64,000 nt of DNA, from positions 1 through 64,000 of the forward strand of contig JAJDZN010000323.1 in assembly GCA_022824585.1 (NCBI GenBank), written 5' to 3'. The stretch comes from Bryobacterales bacterium. GTDB lineage: Bacteria > Acidobacteriota > Terriglobia > Bryobacterales > UBA6623. Under the pieces are notes generated by a model, which was not told the DNA's origin, made no database searches, and saw only the letters and a program-made list of their open reading frames with translations. This document shows positions 37,613-46,939 of the stretch, piece after piece. Within the stretch, counting starts at the first letter, position 1; each line of letters opens with the position of its first letter. A program made the translations under genes and the position numbers.

Positions 37613-37939
37613 TCGCGGGCCACTGATTCGGGCTTAATGGCATTCCGAGGCGGTGCGCTGGCAGGCTGGCGGCTGGGAGGCCGATCAAACCCGTGATTGC
37701 GCTCGTTCCACCGGGCACGGGCCGTCTAGCGCCTAGCCGCGTCTAGCGCCTAGCCGCGCAGCCCTTGCCGTTCACCAACCGAATCCGCCGGACTCAGTGG
37801 GACCTCGTGCTGAAGTGTCGTTCCGCTCAGAAAGCTCGCATTGCTCTTGGTCGGATGTGCAAGATTAGGGCACTCGCCGAGATCTTTGGAGGGCGTATTG
37901 TGACTACTGGGCGCGGCAAGAAATAGCTGGGAGATCAAG
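37613..37939. other. 327-bp gap between leuS and hicB
   Basis: No gene is supported. It contains the 17-base tandem repeat listed below and the region where the hicB promoter should lie. Confidence 0.35.
37724..37757. repeat. 17-base tandem duplication
   Basis: GTCTAGCGCCTAGCCGC occurs twice in exact tandem (37724-37740 and 37741-37757) downstream of leuS. It is in non-coding sequence and looks like a recent slippage or duplication event. Confidence 0.8.
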
Positions 37940-38161
37940 ATGTCTAAGGAACTGACCGCGATCATCAAGAGCGAAGGGGATGGTTACGTAGCACTCTGCC
38001 CTGAGGTTGACGTGGCCAGCCAAGGGGACACGGTGGCCGAGGCGCGCGCCAACCTTCGAGAGGCACTCGCATTGTTTTTCGAGAGCGCTTCCGAAACTGA
38101 GATCGAGCAGCGCTTCTGCCCGGAAGTCTACGTGACTAGAGTTGAGGTAGCGGTTGGCTAA
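37940..38161 (+). CDS. hicB: HicB-family antitoxin
   Basis: The 73-residue protein has the short HicB fold: KSEGDGYVALCPEVDVASQGDTVAEA, then NLREALALFFE. It lacks a separate DNA-binding domain, as in the small members of the family. HicB neutralises the mRNA interferase HicA; here HicB comes first and the toxin second, which occurs in some systems. The ATG has GGGAG about 6 bases upstream. The downstream toxin gene overlaps its stop but is broken by a TAG. Confidence 0.82.
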   Translation: MSKELTAIIKSEGDGYVALCPEVDVASQGDTVAEARANLREALALFFESASETEIEQRFCPEVYVTRVEVAVG

Positions 38162-38372
38162 GATTCGCGTTCATTCGGCGTCAACTGTCCGCCGCACTCT
38201 CGAGGGGCACGGTTTCGTCGAAGGGCGAAGGCGCGGAAGCCACATGTTGATGCAGTAGGTCGTCGGTTCAACCACTCGAACGGTGCCCGTCCCGAGTCAT
38301 CGAACACTGCGCGTGGGAACCCTGCAGTCGATCATCCGACAGGCCGGGCTTCCCGGAGAAGAGTTCGAATGA
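38154..38372 (+). pseudogene. hicA: HicA-family toxin gene interrupted by one in-frame TAG
   Basis: From a TTG at 38154, overlapping the hicB stop, the frame reads AKIRVHSASTVRRTLEGHGFV, then EGRRRGSHMLMQ, then TAG at 38256-38258, then continues TVPVPSHRTLRVGTLQSIIR and ends GLPGEEFE at 38370. The conserved RGSH catalytic region and the HRTLRVGTLQSIIRQAGLP C-terminal segment are both in one frame, as in intact HicA (about 70 residues). One base change separates it from a complete toxin. Loss of the toxin while hicB survives is a common decay route. Confidence 0.72.
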
Positions 38373-38646
38373 ATCCGACTTGGACTCTCACGAGCAGTGA
38401 CCGCACGCATGGCCGGCCGGCGACCGGCGCCGCGGCGATCGCTCCTAGCCAACATCAAGCGGATCAATGGGGAGGCGCAGCTGGTTCGAACGCAACCCGT
38501 GAGGCGCGGGCCGCTCTGCCTCACGCCTAGCGCCGAAACGGAGTACGGCATCGCACTGCCAATCATCGGCCTAGGCGCGACGCTGCGCTAGCAGGGCAGT
38601 CCCTTCCAGCGGCGTTGCTCTTCCCGAAGGCGCCCGTGCGCGAGCC

Positions 38647-39777
38647 TCAGTGAATGACGAAGCGCTGCCCGCCATAGAGCTGGCCGATCTCGTCGCTTGC
38701 CAAGCGCACCTCCACGGCGTGGGCTTGGAGCTCTGTGTCCACTGCCTTCGGGTAGTAGCCTATGACGTACTCTGTCTCGGCTAGCGTCGAGAGTGAGCCG
38801 AGGATTTCGCGAATGACCTTGTTGTTGAGCACGGGCAGGTCATAACTGCGTCCGCCCGTCTTGGGCCCGAGGTCGGCAAACACTTGTTGGAGCACCTCCT
38901 GATTTCGTGCGTTCGATTGCCGATTCATATTCGGTACCGGATTGGCCCTCGGGCCGAACTGAGGCTCTCCCGGCCGGGCACCTTGCTGGTTGCCGCCTCC
39001 CAGCCCTGCCGGGTTGGGCTGGCGGTGCTCTGTCGTTCCCGCCCTGATACCCAGACCGGGGCCGCCGACCAGCCCTTGCGAGCGTTTTCGAATGCGCTCA
39101 TGCCCGAGGACTACAGGATAGAGGGGAATCCCGAAAGCGTTCGCCGAGCGGGCCACCAATTCCGGATCGAGGTCCGTGGTGCTGAGGCCGTCGGAGAAGA
39201 CAACCATCATCCGCGAGACGTTCCCGCCTCGGTTCGCTGCATGGCGGGCCGTCTGCATGATCGCTTCGTAGACGCGGCTTCCTCCGGCCTCCGAGGCGAA
39301 GGACTGGTCCAACGCTTTCTGCAGCTTGGCGAGATCGCGGGTGGGGCCGGTGAAGATCTTCAGGTTGGCCGCGAAGCCGTAGACCGAAATCTGAACGTCC
39401 TTCCTGAGGCCTTCCAGCATGGTGCTGCGGATAGTGTTGAAGTCCAGCAGCCCCGGTGTCATGACGCTGTAGCTGAAATCGATCAGGAAGATGATCTCCG
39501 TGGGCACTGATCTCTGCGCTACAGACTCGCCTTCCGCCGGAGGCCCCTCGACGAACGCAATGTCTTGCGGCACGCCGTCCTCGAATAGCTGAAATGCCTC
39601 GCGTCCGAGGCCATTGACCGAAGACTTCTTCTCGTAGACATGCAGAGGAACGACCACGAGCTTCGTCTCCGCCCTGATGATCAGCCCGGGATTGTCCTCC
39701 TCGGCCGCAGGCGCCTGCGCTGCCGCATACGGTGCGATCGCAAGCATTCCGAGCAGGATTGGCAGTTGCTTGAGCAT
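38647..39777 (-). CDS. secreted VWFA-related protein (acidobacterial type)
   Basis: The 376-residue protein has a signal peptide (about 1-21) and a von Willebrand A-like domain of the kind expanded in Acidobacteriota: AETKLVVVPLHVYEKK, then LGREAFQLFEDGVPQDI, then FLIDFSYSV with a partial metal site, and VVFSDGLSTTDL. A Gly/Pro/Asn/Gln-rich loop of about 60 residues (about 255-315) interrupts the domain. Its role is unknown; VWA domains usually mediate adhesion or complex assembly. The start at 39777 was chosen for the signal peptide. It supports the phylum assignment. Confidence 0.88.
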   Translation of the reverse strand: MLKQLPILLGMLAIAPYAAAQAPAAEEDNPGLIIRAETKLVVVPLHVYEKKSSVNGLGREAFQLFEDGVPQDIAFVEGPPAEGESVAQRSVPTEIIFLIDFSYSVMTPGLLDFNTIRSTMLEGLRKDVQISVYGFAANLKIFTGPTRDLAKLQKALDQSFASEAGGSRVYEAIMQTARHAANRGGNVSRMMVVFSDGLSTTDLDPELVARSANAFGIPLYPVVLGHERIRKRSQGLVGGPGLGIRAGTTEHRQPNPAGLGGGNQQGARPGEPQFGPRANPVPNMNRQSNARNQEVLQQVFADLGPKTGGRSYDLPVLNNKVIREILGSLSTLAETEYVIGYYPKAVDTELQAHAVEVRLASDEIGQLYGGQRFVIH

Positions 39778-40300
39778 TGATGTCACCTCACAGCCTGCAC
39801 CCCGGGCACGGCTTCCCTGCCCTGATGGGCGGTTGGCGCACGAAGTATAGCAGAGGAAATCTTGCATTTCACGAGTGATGAGCACCACCCGCGACCTGCT
39901 GATCTCCCATCAGGGATCCGTGAATTCATCGGGCGCCACTTAGACCGCGAGACTGCAGCGACGGTGTGGGAGAGCGGCAAGAACGGCTAGGAGTCCGCTC
40001 ACTGGTTATAGGCGGCATGCTACGGGGCGTCGCCCCGTAGCACCCTCTTACGCTCCGAGCAGCGATTCCTTCGCTGGCCTACTCCGTTCGCCACGTCGAG
40101 AAGAGCGCCGCGTTCGCGAGACGGATCGGAACATGCGTAGGTCAAGCCGAGAGTGTGCAGGGCCCGCGCGAAGAACCAGTGGGTCGATAAGATCTGCGGG
40201 CTTCGGTCTTGGCGCGCTGTCCGACTGTGGTTTTTCGGTGGCCTTGGGACAGGCCAAGGCCCCGCCGCTTCAAGCGCACCCGACATGGGGCTCGACCCGG
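39778..40300. other. 523-bp gap before the large TonB receptor
   Basis: No gene is supported. It contains the perfect hairpin at 40018-40042. Confidence 0.4.
40018..40042. terminator. perfect 10-bp hairpin
   Basis: TGCTACGGGG (40018-40027) and CCCCGTAGCA (40033-40042) pair perfectly around CGTCG. It lies 260-280 bases downstream of the minus-strand receptor gene. No T-run is attached, so it may be a terminator remnant or a repeat-type element. Confidence 0.45.
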
Positions 40301-43300
40301 CTAGAAGTCGAAGCGCAGCCCGAACTGCACCCTGCGCGGCTGGTTGCACTGGGAAAAGGCACGCCCGAAGGAAGCCGCGCTCCAGTTTCGGTTCGGATCG
40401 CAGAACACGGTCCGATTGAAGAGATTGGCGAGCTGAGTCTCGAATCTCAGCTTGAACTTCTGGTTGATCCACGTGTCCTTGAACAAGCTCAGGTTCTCGG
40501 CGACATGGCTGAAGCCCCGCACGAAATTCATGGTGCGCGACGCGTTCCCGAATCGCAACGGACCGGGATCGGCGAACGCGGACCGGTCGAACACGCTGTC
40601 TGACGCCGCATCGAATGAGCCGCCGTGGTCGATTCGCACGCGGTTGCTGACAATGTCGGGGCGCTTCTGCCCGTTGAACAGGAACGGTTCGAGGTCATTG
40701 GCCATGACGACATTGACAGGGGTGCCGGAGACGATGTTGACGCTGCCGGACACGGCCCAGCCGCCAAGCACCTTGGCCTCAAGGCCAGTTCTCTTGTCCT
40801 GGAACAGCGGCACGCGGTGCGTAAAGGCCGTCAGGATCCTGTGCGGCACGTCCTGAGCGCTCAACCCGCGCTCCAGCGCTTGGGTATCGGTCGGGTTCTG
40901 CGGGCCCCGGCCCAAGCCGTCCCCCGCGTGGATGCGACCCGCTCCCATGCCGGTAAGCTTGGACCACGTGTAGCTCGCCCTCAGAATCGCTCCGTCCGTG
41001 AAACGCTTCTCGAGCCTGGCTTGCATCGCGTGATAGAAGCTGTTACCCGCCGGTACGTTCAAGTATCCGATGTTGAGCATGTGCGGAAACGGACGCAACG
41101 ACTGCAGCGCCGTGCGGCTGAATCCCGAATAGGGCATGGCGAGGCCGGTCTCGGCGGCCGCCATGGTATTCAGCGACGATCCAAGCACTCCGGGTCCGTG
41201 GCTGAGAATCTCCGGAGAGTTGGCGTTGGCAGCCGGGCCGAGCACGCGGCGGTCAGCGATCAAGCGGCTGCCGCGATTTCCCGTATACGACCAGTCCAAC
41301 GTCACTCCGCGACTCGCCCGGCGCTGAATCGTCAGGGACCATTCCTGGATCCGCGGCATCGTGGCGCGATCCCGGGTAACCGCGACCGGCGACGTATCGT
41401 TGCCAACCGCGGGGTCAATGGAAGGCGGCAACACGACGTTCGCCTGCGGAAAGCCCGCGTCGAGGTGAAACGCCGCCTCGCGTCCGTTGCTCAAATCGAT
41501 CGCCGTGGGATGAAATCGGAATCCCAGGGTGTTCACCGCGTCGAACTGCCCGTGCGGCACGCCCGAGTAATAAATTCCGTAGCCACCGCGAACAACGGTG
41601 CGCTGGCCGATGCGCTTCGCGATTCCGATGCGTGGCCCGAAGGCGTCGCGCGGCGGTGACTCCAGCGTCCGCGTACCGGTCCGGCCCGGCCCGTCGCCGG
41701 CGAAGATCATCGCTCCGAGCCGACCTCCCGCGCCCGGATTGGGCACGGCCGGGTCAAAGGTGGACATGTTGTCGTCGCGTTCGCGAATCGCAGACTGGTA
41801 GTCGAACCGCAACCCGATAGTGATCGTCAGGCCGGCGCTGAGCCGGTATTCGTCCACGATGCTCCAAGAAAAGAAGTTCTCTGTGATGGTGGGAAAGTCT
41901 GGAATCTGGAAGCGTGCCGAACTGACCTGGCCCAGCAGGAACGAAGCGAATGGATCGCCGGTCGCGACTAGGTTGTTACCGCTTTCGTCGAAGCCGCCGG
42001 TGTGCAGCCTGGAGAAGTTGAAGTGGCCGGCCTCGTTGTTGGCCCAGCCCCGGAAGGGGTAGTTGTGATGCCGAAAGTCACCGCCGATCTTAACTGTGTG
42101 GCGCGCCGTGATCCACGTGGTGTTGTGACCGATCCCGTACTGGTGATTCGCGTGGAAGCCAGAGCGTCCCCATTCGCGGCCCAGCGGGGAATATCGGGTG
42201 TTGCCGCTGAACGTCAGCGCCGGCGGTCCGGCGTCCGTGGCAACCAGTCCGTTGCCGGCCGGCCCCCACAGTCGTCCCTGCCAACCCGCGCCGGCGGCCA
42301 GCGAGTGGCCGCGAACATGGAACTCGTCGTAGACCAGATGGGTCTGGTTGAGCACCGCGGCTGACTTGACCCAGTCGATCTGGTGCCTTACGTGGTGGGT
42401 CGTGGTGTCCTCGTAGACGCCAGTGCCGTAGTAGTCGCCGTTCAAGTGCGGACTCTGCACCGGATCGCTACGGGCCCGGCAGCCATCGACGCCGCCGCAG
42501 TCGCGCAGCGCCGGATGTGACGTGCGGCTGAACAACACAGCGGCGCGCACACGGCTGTTGAAGGAATGGTTGATCCTGAAGTGATGGCTGGGCGCATCGA
42601 GCCGCCAAACCTGCGCGCCGAGCGGATTGCCTTGGACATTGAATTCAGTGCCCGGGCGGTCCGGGGCGACCATCAGCGGGGTCACGCCGCCCGCCACCCG
42701 GCTGCGCAATGGGTGCGCGGACGGAATCCGATTGTTGGGGAAGGGGTCGCGGACGGGCACGCCGCGTGCCAGCGCAGTTGAAGCCGGGTCGAAGATCTGG
42801 CCCTGCCGGACGGGCCGACCCAAGGCGTCCGCGGCGAGCACTCGAGGGGCTGCCAAACGGCCGAAGTCGCCCATCCGGAACGGATGAACAGGCGTGGAAT
42901 TGCCGTAGCCCGACTGTGCCCCCGAGCGCACTGCGAACCGCTCGTAGTGGTAGTTGAAGAACGTCTTGTTCTTGACAAACGGCCCTCCGACGTAAGCGCC
43001 GAAATTACTCTCTCGGTGCCTTGCCTTGGTGCCGAAAAAACCGCGGGCATTCAGGGCATCGTTCCCGACCAGCGAGTACAGCGCCCCGTGGAACTCGCTC
43101 GAGCCGCGCTTGCTGGTGCTAGAGAGGTAGCCGGTCCGACGCTCGACCCTGACGGCCTCCTTGGCGGGCGCCGGCCTGACTTCACGGACTCTGTTTGCCG
43201 TCGCGACCGCAGCTAGAGCGGTCGGGGCGAGCCGTTCCTGTCTGGCGACCGCAGCCACCAAGATCGCGTCTTGACGATAAGTCTGCCCCGCGCCTAGGTC

Positions 43301-43663
43301 GACACCCGTGCGAACAAAGGACTCGTACCCGCTTGAATCTACCCGGATCGAATAGCGACCGCTCGGCAGCCCGGCAGCCTCGTACGCTCCCGCCTCGTCG
43401 GTTTGCAAAGATATCGCTGCCCCGCTCGGCGCATGCGAGAGTGTGACGGTTGCGGCGCGCGCGGGATCGCCAGACCCGTGGCGAACCACGCCGCCGATCA
43501 GGCCGTTCGGTTGCGATTGCCCGAAGGCAGGAGGCCCCGCCGCTGCCCACAAGAACGACAGGGCGAGCAAATTCCGCCAGTGGCTACTCACAGCGCGATA
43601 CGAAGTGGCGCGAAGCCGGGGCGGACCCGTCCCAGCCGTCCTCTCGTCCCTAGTGTCCATCAA
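40301..43663 (-). CDS. Oar-like TonB-dependent receptor
   Basis: The 1120-residue outer-membrane protein has a signal region (about 25-49), a carboxypeptidase-like regulatory domain (about 54-140: GGVVRHGSGDPARAATVTLSH, SGRYSIRVDSSGYESF), a short plug-like region (about 180-260) with FHGALYSLVGNDALNARGF, and a long beta-barrel ending in RRVQFGLRFDF, whose terminal Phe is typical of barrels. This Oar-like layout is very common in Acidobacteriota. It probably imports or binds large substrates (peptides, glycans); the ligand is unknown. No TonB-box was recognised. Confidence 0.9.
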   Translation of the reverse strand: MMDTRDERTAGTGPPRLRATSYRAVSSHWRNLLALSFLWAAAGPPAFGQSQPNGLIGGVVRHGSGDPARAATVTLSHAPSGAAISLQTDEAGAYEAAGLPSGRYSIRVDSSGYESFVRTGVDLGAGQTYRQDAILVAAVARQERLAPTALAAVATANRVREVRPAPAKEAVRVERRTGYLSSTSKRGSSEFHGALYSLVGNDALNARGFFGTKARHRESNFGAYVGGPFVKNKTFFNYHYERFAVRSGAQSGYGNSTPVHPFRMGDFGRLAAPRVLAADALGRPVRQGQIFDPASTALARGVPVRDPFPNNRIPSAHPLRSRVAGGVTPLMVAPDRPGTEFNVQGNPLGAQVWRLDAPSHHFRINHSFNSRVRAAVLFSRTSHPALRDCGGVDGCRARSDPVQSPHLNGDYYGTGVYEDTTTHHVRHQIDWVKSAAVLNQTHLVYDEFHVRGHSLAAGAGWQGRLWGPAGNGLVATDAGPPALTFSGNTRYSPLGREWGRSGFHANHQYGIGHNTTWITARHTVKIGGDFRHHNYPFRGWANNEAGHFNFSRLHTGGFDESGNNLVATGDPFASFLLGQVSSARFQIPDFPTITENFFSWSIVDEYRLSAGLTITIGLRFDYQSAIRERDDNMSTFDPAVPNPGAGGRLGAMIFAGDGPGRTGTRTLESPPRDAFGPRIGIAKRIGQRTVVRGGYGIYYSGVPHGQFDAVNTLGFRFHPTAIDLSNGREAAFHLDAGFPQANVVLPPSIDPAVGNDTSPVAVTRDRATMPRIQEWSLTIQRRASRGVTLDWSYTGNRGSRLIADRRVLGPAANANSPEILSHGPGVLGSSLNTMAAAETGLAMPYSGFSRTALQSLRPFPHMLNIGYLNVPAGNSFYHAMQARLEKRFTDGAILRASYTWSKLTGMGAGRIHAGDGLGRGPQNPTDTQALERGLSAQDVPHRILTAFTHRVPLFQDKRTGLEAKVLGGWAVSGSVNIVSGTPVNVVMANDLEPFLFNGQKRPDIVSNRVRIDHGGSFDAASDSVFDRSAFADPGPLRFGNASRTMNFVRGFSHVAENLSLFKDTWINQKFKLRFETQLANLFNRTVFCDPNRNWSAASFGRAFSQCNQPRRVQFGLRFDF

Positions 43664-43789
43664 CCGAGTCGCGCGCGCAATGTCGCGACGCGATTGTAGA
43701 CCATCGCACGGAGAACATGGTTCAGCGCCCGGCAGCGCTGCGCAGACTCCACCAGCGAGACTTGGGTCATCATGAAAGGGCCACCGGGC

Positions 43790-44212
43790 ATGCCTGATTC
43801 GAAACCTCAGCTATCGGCGAGGCAGATCTCCCCTCGGCAGCGCTATTGGCTCTACCAGCTGCCGGGCATCGTCGTCGTCGCGGCCCTAGCGGCGGTAGCA
43901 GCCCAATGGCTATCGCTGCCGCTGTGGACCTGCATCGTTGCCGCGGTGCTGTGGATTGCCAAGGACGCCGCCCTGTATCCGGTGGTCAAGGCGTCATATC
44001 AAGCTGGCAGCCCCACGGGCCCGGCGTCCCTGATCGGATCGCTCGGGACCGTGCGCGACGCACTCGACCCGATCGGACTGATCAAGGTCGGCCCGGAGCT
44101 ATGGAAGGCGAAGTCCTCCGCGCCCGCAGCTGCCGGAGACATCGTGCGGGTCGTGGGCTGCTCCGGGATGACGCTCTTGGTCGAAGCCCGCCCGCCGGAG
44201 GGGGATGGCTGA
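43790..44212 (+). CDS. NfeD-like membrane protein
   Basis: The protein has about 140 residues, two membrane helices (about 24-60) and an NfeD-type OB-fold C-terminus (about 80-130: SLIGSLGTVRDALDPIGLIKVGPELWKA, then GDIVRVVGCSGMTLLVE). NfeD proteins usually pair with a stomatin-like protease partner; none is here. The ATG at 43790 gives the shorter form; 43772 is also possible. It diverges from the receptor and converges on the TPR gene. Confidence 0.75.
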   Translation: MPDSKPQLSARQISPRQRYWLYQLPGIVVVAALAAVAAQWLSLPLWTCIVAAVLWIAKDAALYPVVKASYQAGSPTGPASLIGSLGTVRDALDPIGLIKVGPELWKAKSSAPAAAGDIVRVVGCSGMTLLVEARPPEGDG

Positions 44213-44232
44213 GCCCTGCACCCCTGCGCGCG

Positions 44233-45678
44233 TCACAGACCAAAGTCACTCGCGACCCGGGCGGCGACCTCGCCGTGGCCGCCGGCGCGGGCCTTTTCCA
44301 AGGCCAGCCGAGCATACTGCTGGGCGCGGTCGGGATCAGCCAACTCCCGATAGACCACCGCGAGCAGGTAGGCCTGCAGCGGCGCCCCCGGATTGTCTCG
44401 CTCGAGCGCCTTGTGCAGCAGCGGCAGCGCGTCGCGGTAGCGCCCCCGCTCGGCCAGCCGCCGACCGAGGTGGTAGTTCGCCTGCGGGTGTGACGGGTCA
44501 TGCTCGATGGCTAGCCGGTAGTGCCTCGCGGCTTCGGCGTCCTGTCGGACGTTCTCCAGCGCGTTGGCTAGGTTGTTGTGCGCGTTGGCGTCCTGAGGAT
44601 TGATGGCAAGAGCCCTCCGGAACGCTGCAGCCGCCCCGCTGTAGTCGGCAGCCAAATGTAGCGACACGCCGTAGTTGTAATGCGCTTCCGCGATGGAGGG
44701 GTTCAGGCTCACGGCCCGCTCGTAGTGTCTCGCCACTTCGTCATGTCGATTGAGTTGCCCATAGACCACGATGAGGTTCACGTGAGCCTGGGCGTAGTTG
44801 GGATCGATCTCAAGCGCGCTGACATAGAGCGCCAAGGCACCTTCCAAGTCGCCGCCGTCTTGCAATGCCCGCGCGTCGTTGAAGACCTGCTGGGCGCTCG
44901 CGGACCGGACCGAGTCCATGGCATCGATCAGGGGGTCCTCGTAGTGCCGCCTAAGCGCAGCCCGGGAAGACTCGAAGCGTTCCAGTTGCTCCTCGGCCTC
45001 GGCCGCACGGCCGACTAGCCTAAATTCCTGGGCCAGTGCATAGATCGCCTCCCGGTAGTCCGGCTCGACCGCGAGGGCCGCTTCGAGATGCTGGATCGCC
45101 CCGCCATCAGCCTGCCCGGAAGCAAGCCGGCCCAGACGGTAATGCACCGCGGCGCTATCGGGCGCTAGCTCCAGCGCATGCTGCAGTGCATCCGCCGCGG
45201 CTGAGCGCTCTCCCGACAGCTCTAGCAAGTCCGCGCGCCGAACGGCCGTGGGAAGGTCGTTCGGGCGCATAGCGGCAGCAGCTTCGAACGCGACCAGTGC
45301 CGCATCCGTCTGGCCCAGATCCGAGCGGGTCACGGCCAGCAGGTACGTCCACTCGAACTGTTGCGGCTCCAAGCGCCGGCATCGTTCGAAGCAGGCTGCG
45401 GCGGCTTGGTACTGGCCGTAGGCGTAGAGAACCTTCCCGAGCGCCCCCACGGCCTCGGCACTGCCCGGTTCCGCCCGCGCTCGCTCGGTGGCTGAGCGGA
45501 TCTGCTCGCGCACCGGCAGCGCGAACCCGTCCAACACCGGATCCGGCACGGGCGGCAGCGAGGAGTCGGAACAGGCGCATTGCAGGATCGCCGCGGCGGA
45601 GACGCAAGCGACGACCGCCAGCCGTCGCGCGTGCCCGCGCTCAGTCCGCGAACGCATCCCGAATCCTGCCAGCCGCAT
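44233..45678 (-). CDS. TPR-repeat lipoprotein
   Basis: The 481-residue protein has a signal peptide with a lipobox-like LQCAC (Cys36 possible) and then about ten tetratricopeptide repeats (about 75-470), for example ALGKVLYAYGQYQAAAACFE, AHYNYGVSLHLAADYSGAAAAFR and YHLGRRLAERGRYRDALPL. It is probably anchored in the envelope and acts as a scaffold. Its start overlaps the end of the TolC-family gene, so it belongs to the efflux operon and may help assemble that complex. Confidence 0.82.
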   Translation of the reverse strand: MRLAGFGMRSRTERGHARRLAVVACVSAAAILQCACSDSSLPPVPDPVLDGFALPVREQIRSATERARAEPGSAEAVGALGKVLYAYGQYQAAAACFERCRRLEPQQFEWTYLLAVTRSDLGQTDAALVAFEAAAAMRPNDLPTAVRRADLLELSGERSAAADALQHALELAPDSAAVHYRLGRLASGQADGGAIQHLEAALAVEPDYREAIYALAQEFRLVGRAAEAEEQLERFESSRAALRRHYEDPLIDAMDSVRSASAQQVFNDARALQDGGDLEGALALYVSALEIDPNYAQAHVNLIVVYGQLNRHDEVARHYERAVSLNPSIAEAHYNYGVSLHLAADYSGAAAAFRRALAINPQDANAHNNLANALENVRQDAEAARHYRLAIEHDPSHPQANYHLGRRLAERGRYRDALPLLHKALERDNPGAPLQAYLLAVVYRELADPDRAQQYARLALEKARAGGHGEVAARVASDFGL

Positions 45679-46939
45679 AAACGGACCCTAGGCGCGCCTT
45701 GGCAAGCTCGTATTCGGCCGCGATCAGACCGCCCCAGGCAGCCGATTCCTCGATCCGCCCGCGCTGCAACTCTTCCAGCGCGATCCTGCCCTCTTCGAAC
45801 TGCGCTAGCAGCACGTCCAGACTCTCGCGGGCGTAAGCGAGTTCCCGCCCTGCGAGCGCGCGGCCCCGCCGGGCCTCCCCGAGCGCGGCCTCCGCCCGCT
45901 GCGTCGCCAGGGCCAGCGCGTCGCGCTTGGCAGCCTTGCGCAGCGACAGCTCGCGTTCGTCCAGCCGCGCCCTGGCAACCCTCTCCGCTACGCCGCGACC
46001 GGTAAAGATCGGAATCTCGACCGCGACTCCGGCTTGCCAATTGTGCCGCTGGAAGCGCCGGAAGTAGTCGTCGTAGTTGTTGAATCTCGCCAGGAGCGAA
46101 TACTGCCCCACGATGTCCAGCCGCGGGTTTCGAGCAGACTTGGCGCTGCTTGCGCGGTGTCGGGCCGCACGCAAGCTCGCATCCAGAGCGGCGATCTCGG
46201 GATGTTCGCCGATCGGCCGTCCAGCGGTTCCGTGGGCGGCATCCAAGACCGCGGCGCTATCCGCGGCTGAGCCGTCTGCGACCAGCCTGACGCCAGGTCC
46301 CAGCGAGAGAATCCGCCTCAGCTCCGCTTCCAGCAGGTCCGCGCGAGACTGTGAGGCAGCCACGCGGTCGCGGGCTCGCGCCGTGTCAAGGCGGGCTCGG
46401 CTCAACGCCAGCGGAATCTCGAAGCCCTGCTCGACGCGTGCGGCGGCTGAGGACTCGATCCGCTGAAAGTGCTCGAGCTCGCTCTGCCTGCGCCGCTGCT
46501 CCGCAAGCGCCAGCTCGAAGTCCAAGTAGGAGATTCCTGCCAGGTACGCGGCTCGCTCGGCAATCGCAGCGGCTTCGTGCTCTCCAGAGCGGATCTCCTC
46601 GCGAGCGCCCTTGGCGCGCCCCGGACGCTCGGTGTTCAGCAGCGGCTGCCGCAGCGTTAGCTGGGCAATCGAGGGATTCGCGCCCTGGATGCTCTGCGGA
46701 ATGCCCGCGGTTGCGCCCAAGCCGGATCCCCCGTACAACTGCGTGGAGCGCTCGGCACGGACGAGCGCCAGCGCGTTGGCCGAGCGCTCGACCGCCAGCT
46801 GTGCCAAGCGCACATCGGGGTCCGCCACCAGCGCGATCCGAATGACCTGCCTCAGATCAATAGAACGCGTCTCGGGCCGCTCGGCCTGAGCGCCCGCAGT
46901 TGCTGCCGCGAGCAGCAGAATTGTCGCAATCCTAGTCAT
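45641..46939 (-). CDS. TolC-family outer-membrane efflux protein
   Basis: The 432-residue protein has a signal peptide (about 1-18) and the two-part helical TolC/OEP fold: RSIDLRQVIRIALVADPDVRLA near the start and, in the second half, NWQAGVAVEIPIFTGRGVAERVARAR. The length is normal. It forms the outer-membrane exit duct for the fusion protein and permease encoded just upstream. The ATG at 46939 overlaps the permease stop by 8 bases; the frame is open further upstream but is not family-like. Confidence 0.87.
   Translation of the reverse strand: MTRIATILLLAAATAGAQAERPETRSIDLRQVIRIALVADPDVRLAQLAVERSANALALVRAERSTQLYGGSGLGATAGIPQSIQGANPSIAQLTLRQPLLNTERPGRAKGAREEIRSGEHEAAAIAERAAYLAGISYLDFELALAEQRRRQSELEHFQRIESSAAARVEQGFEIPLALSRARLDTARARDRVAASQSRADLLEAELRRILSLGPGVRLVADGSAADSAAVLDAAHGTAGRPIGEHPEIAALDASLRAARHRASSAKSARNPRLDIVGQYSLLARFNNYDDYFRRFQRHNWQAGVAVEIPIFTGRGVAERVARARLDERELSLRKAAKRDALALATQRAEAALGEARRGRALAGRELAYARESLDVLLAQFEEGRIALEELQRGRIEESAAWGGLIAAEYELAKARLGSVYAAGRIRDAFAD

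Noticed and set aside
27314-38372. Possible genetic recoding of TAG, because two small genes carry an internal TAG
   Set aside because: pal, cpoB and the DUF1501 gene end in TAG at sensible places, and all large genes are free of internal TAG, so TAG works as a stop. Local nonsense mutations explain both cases.
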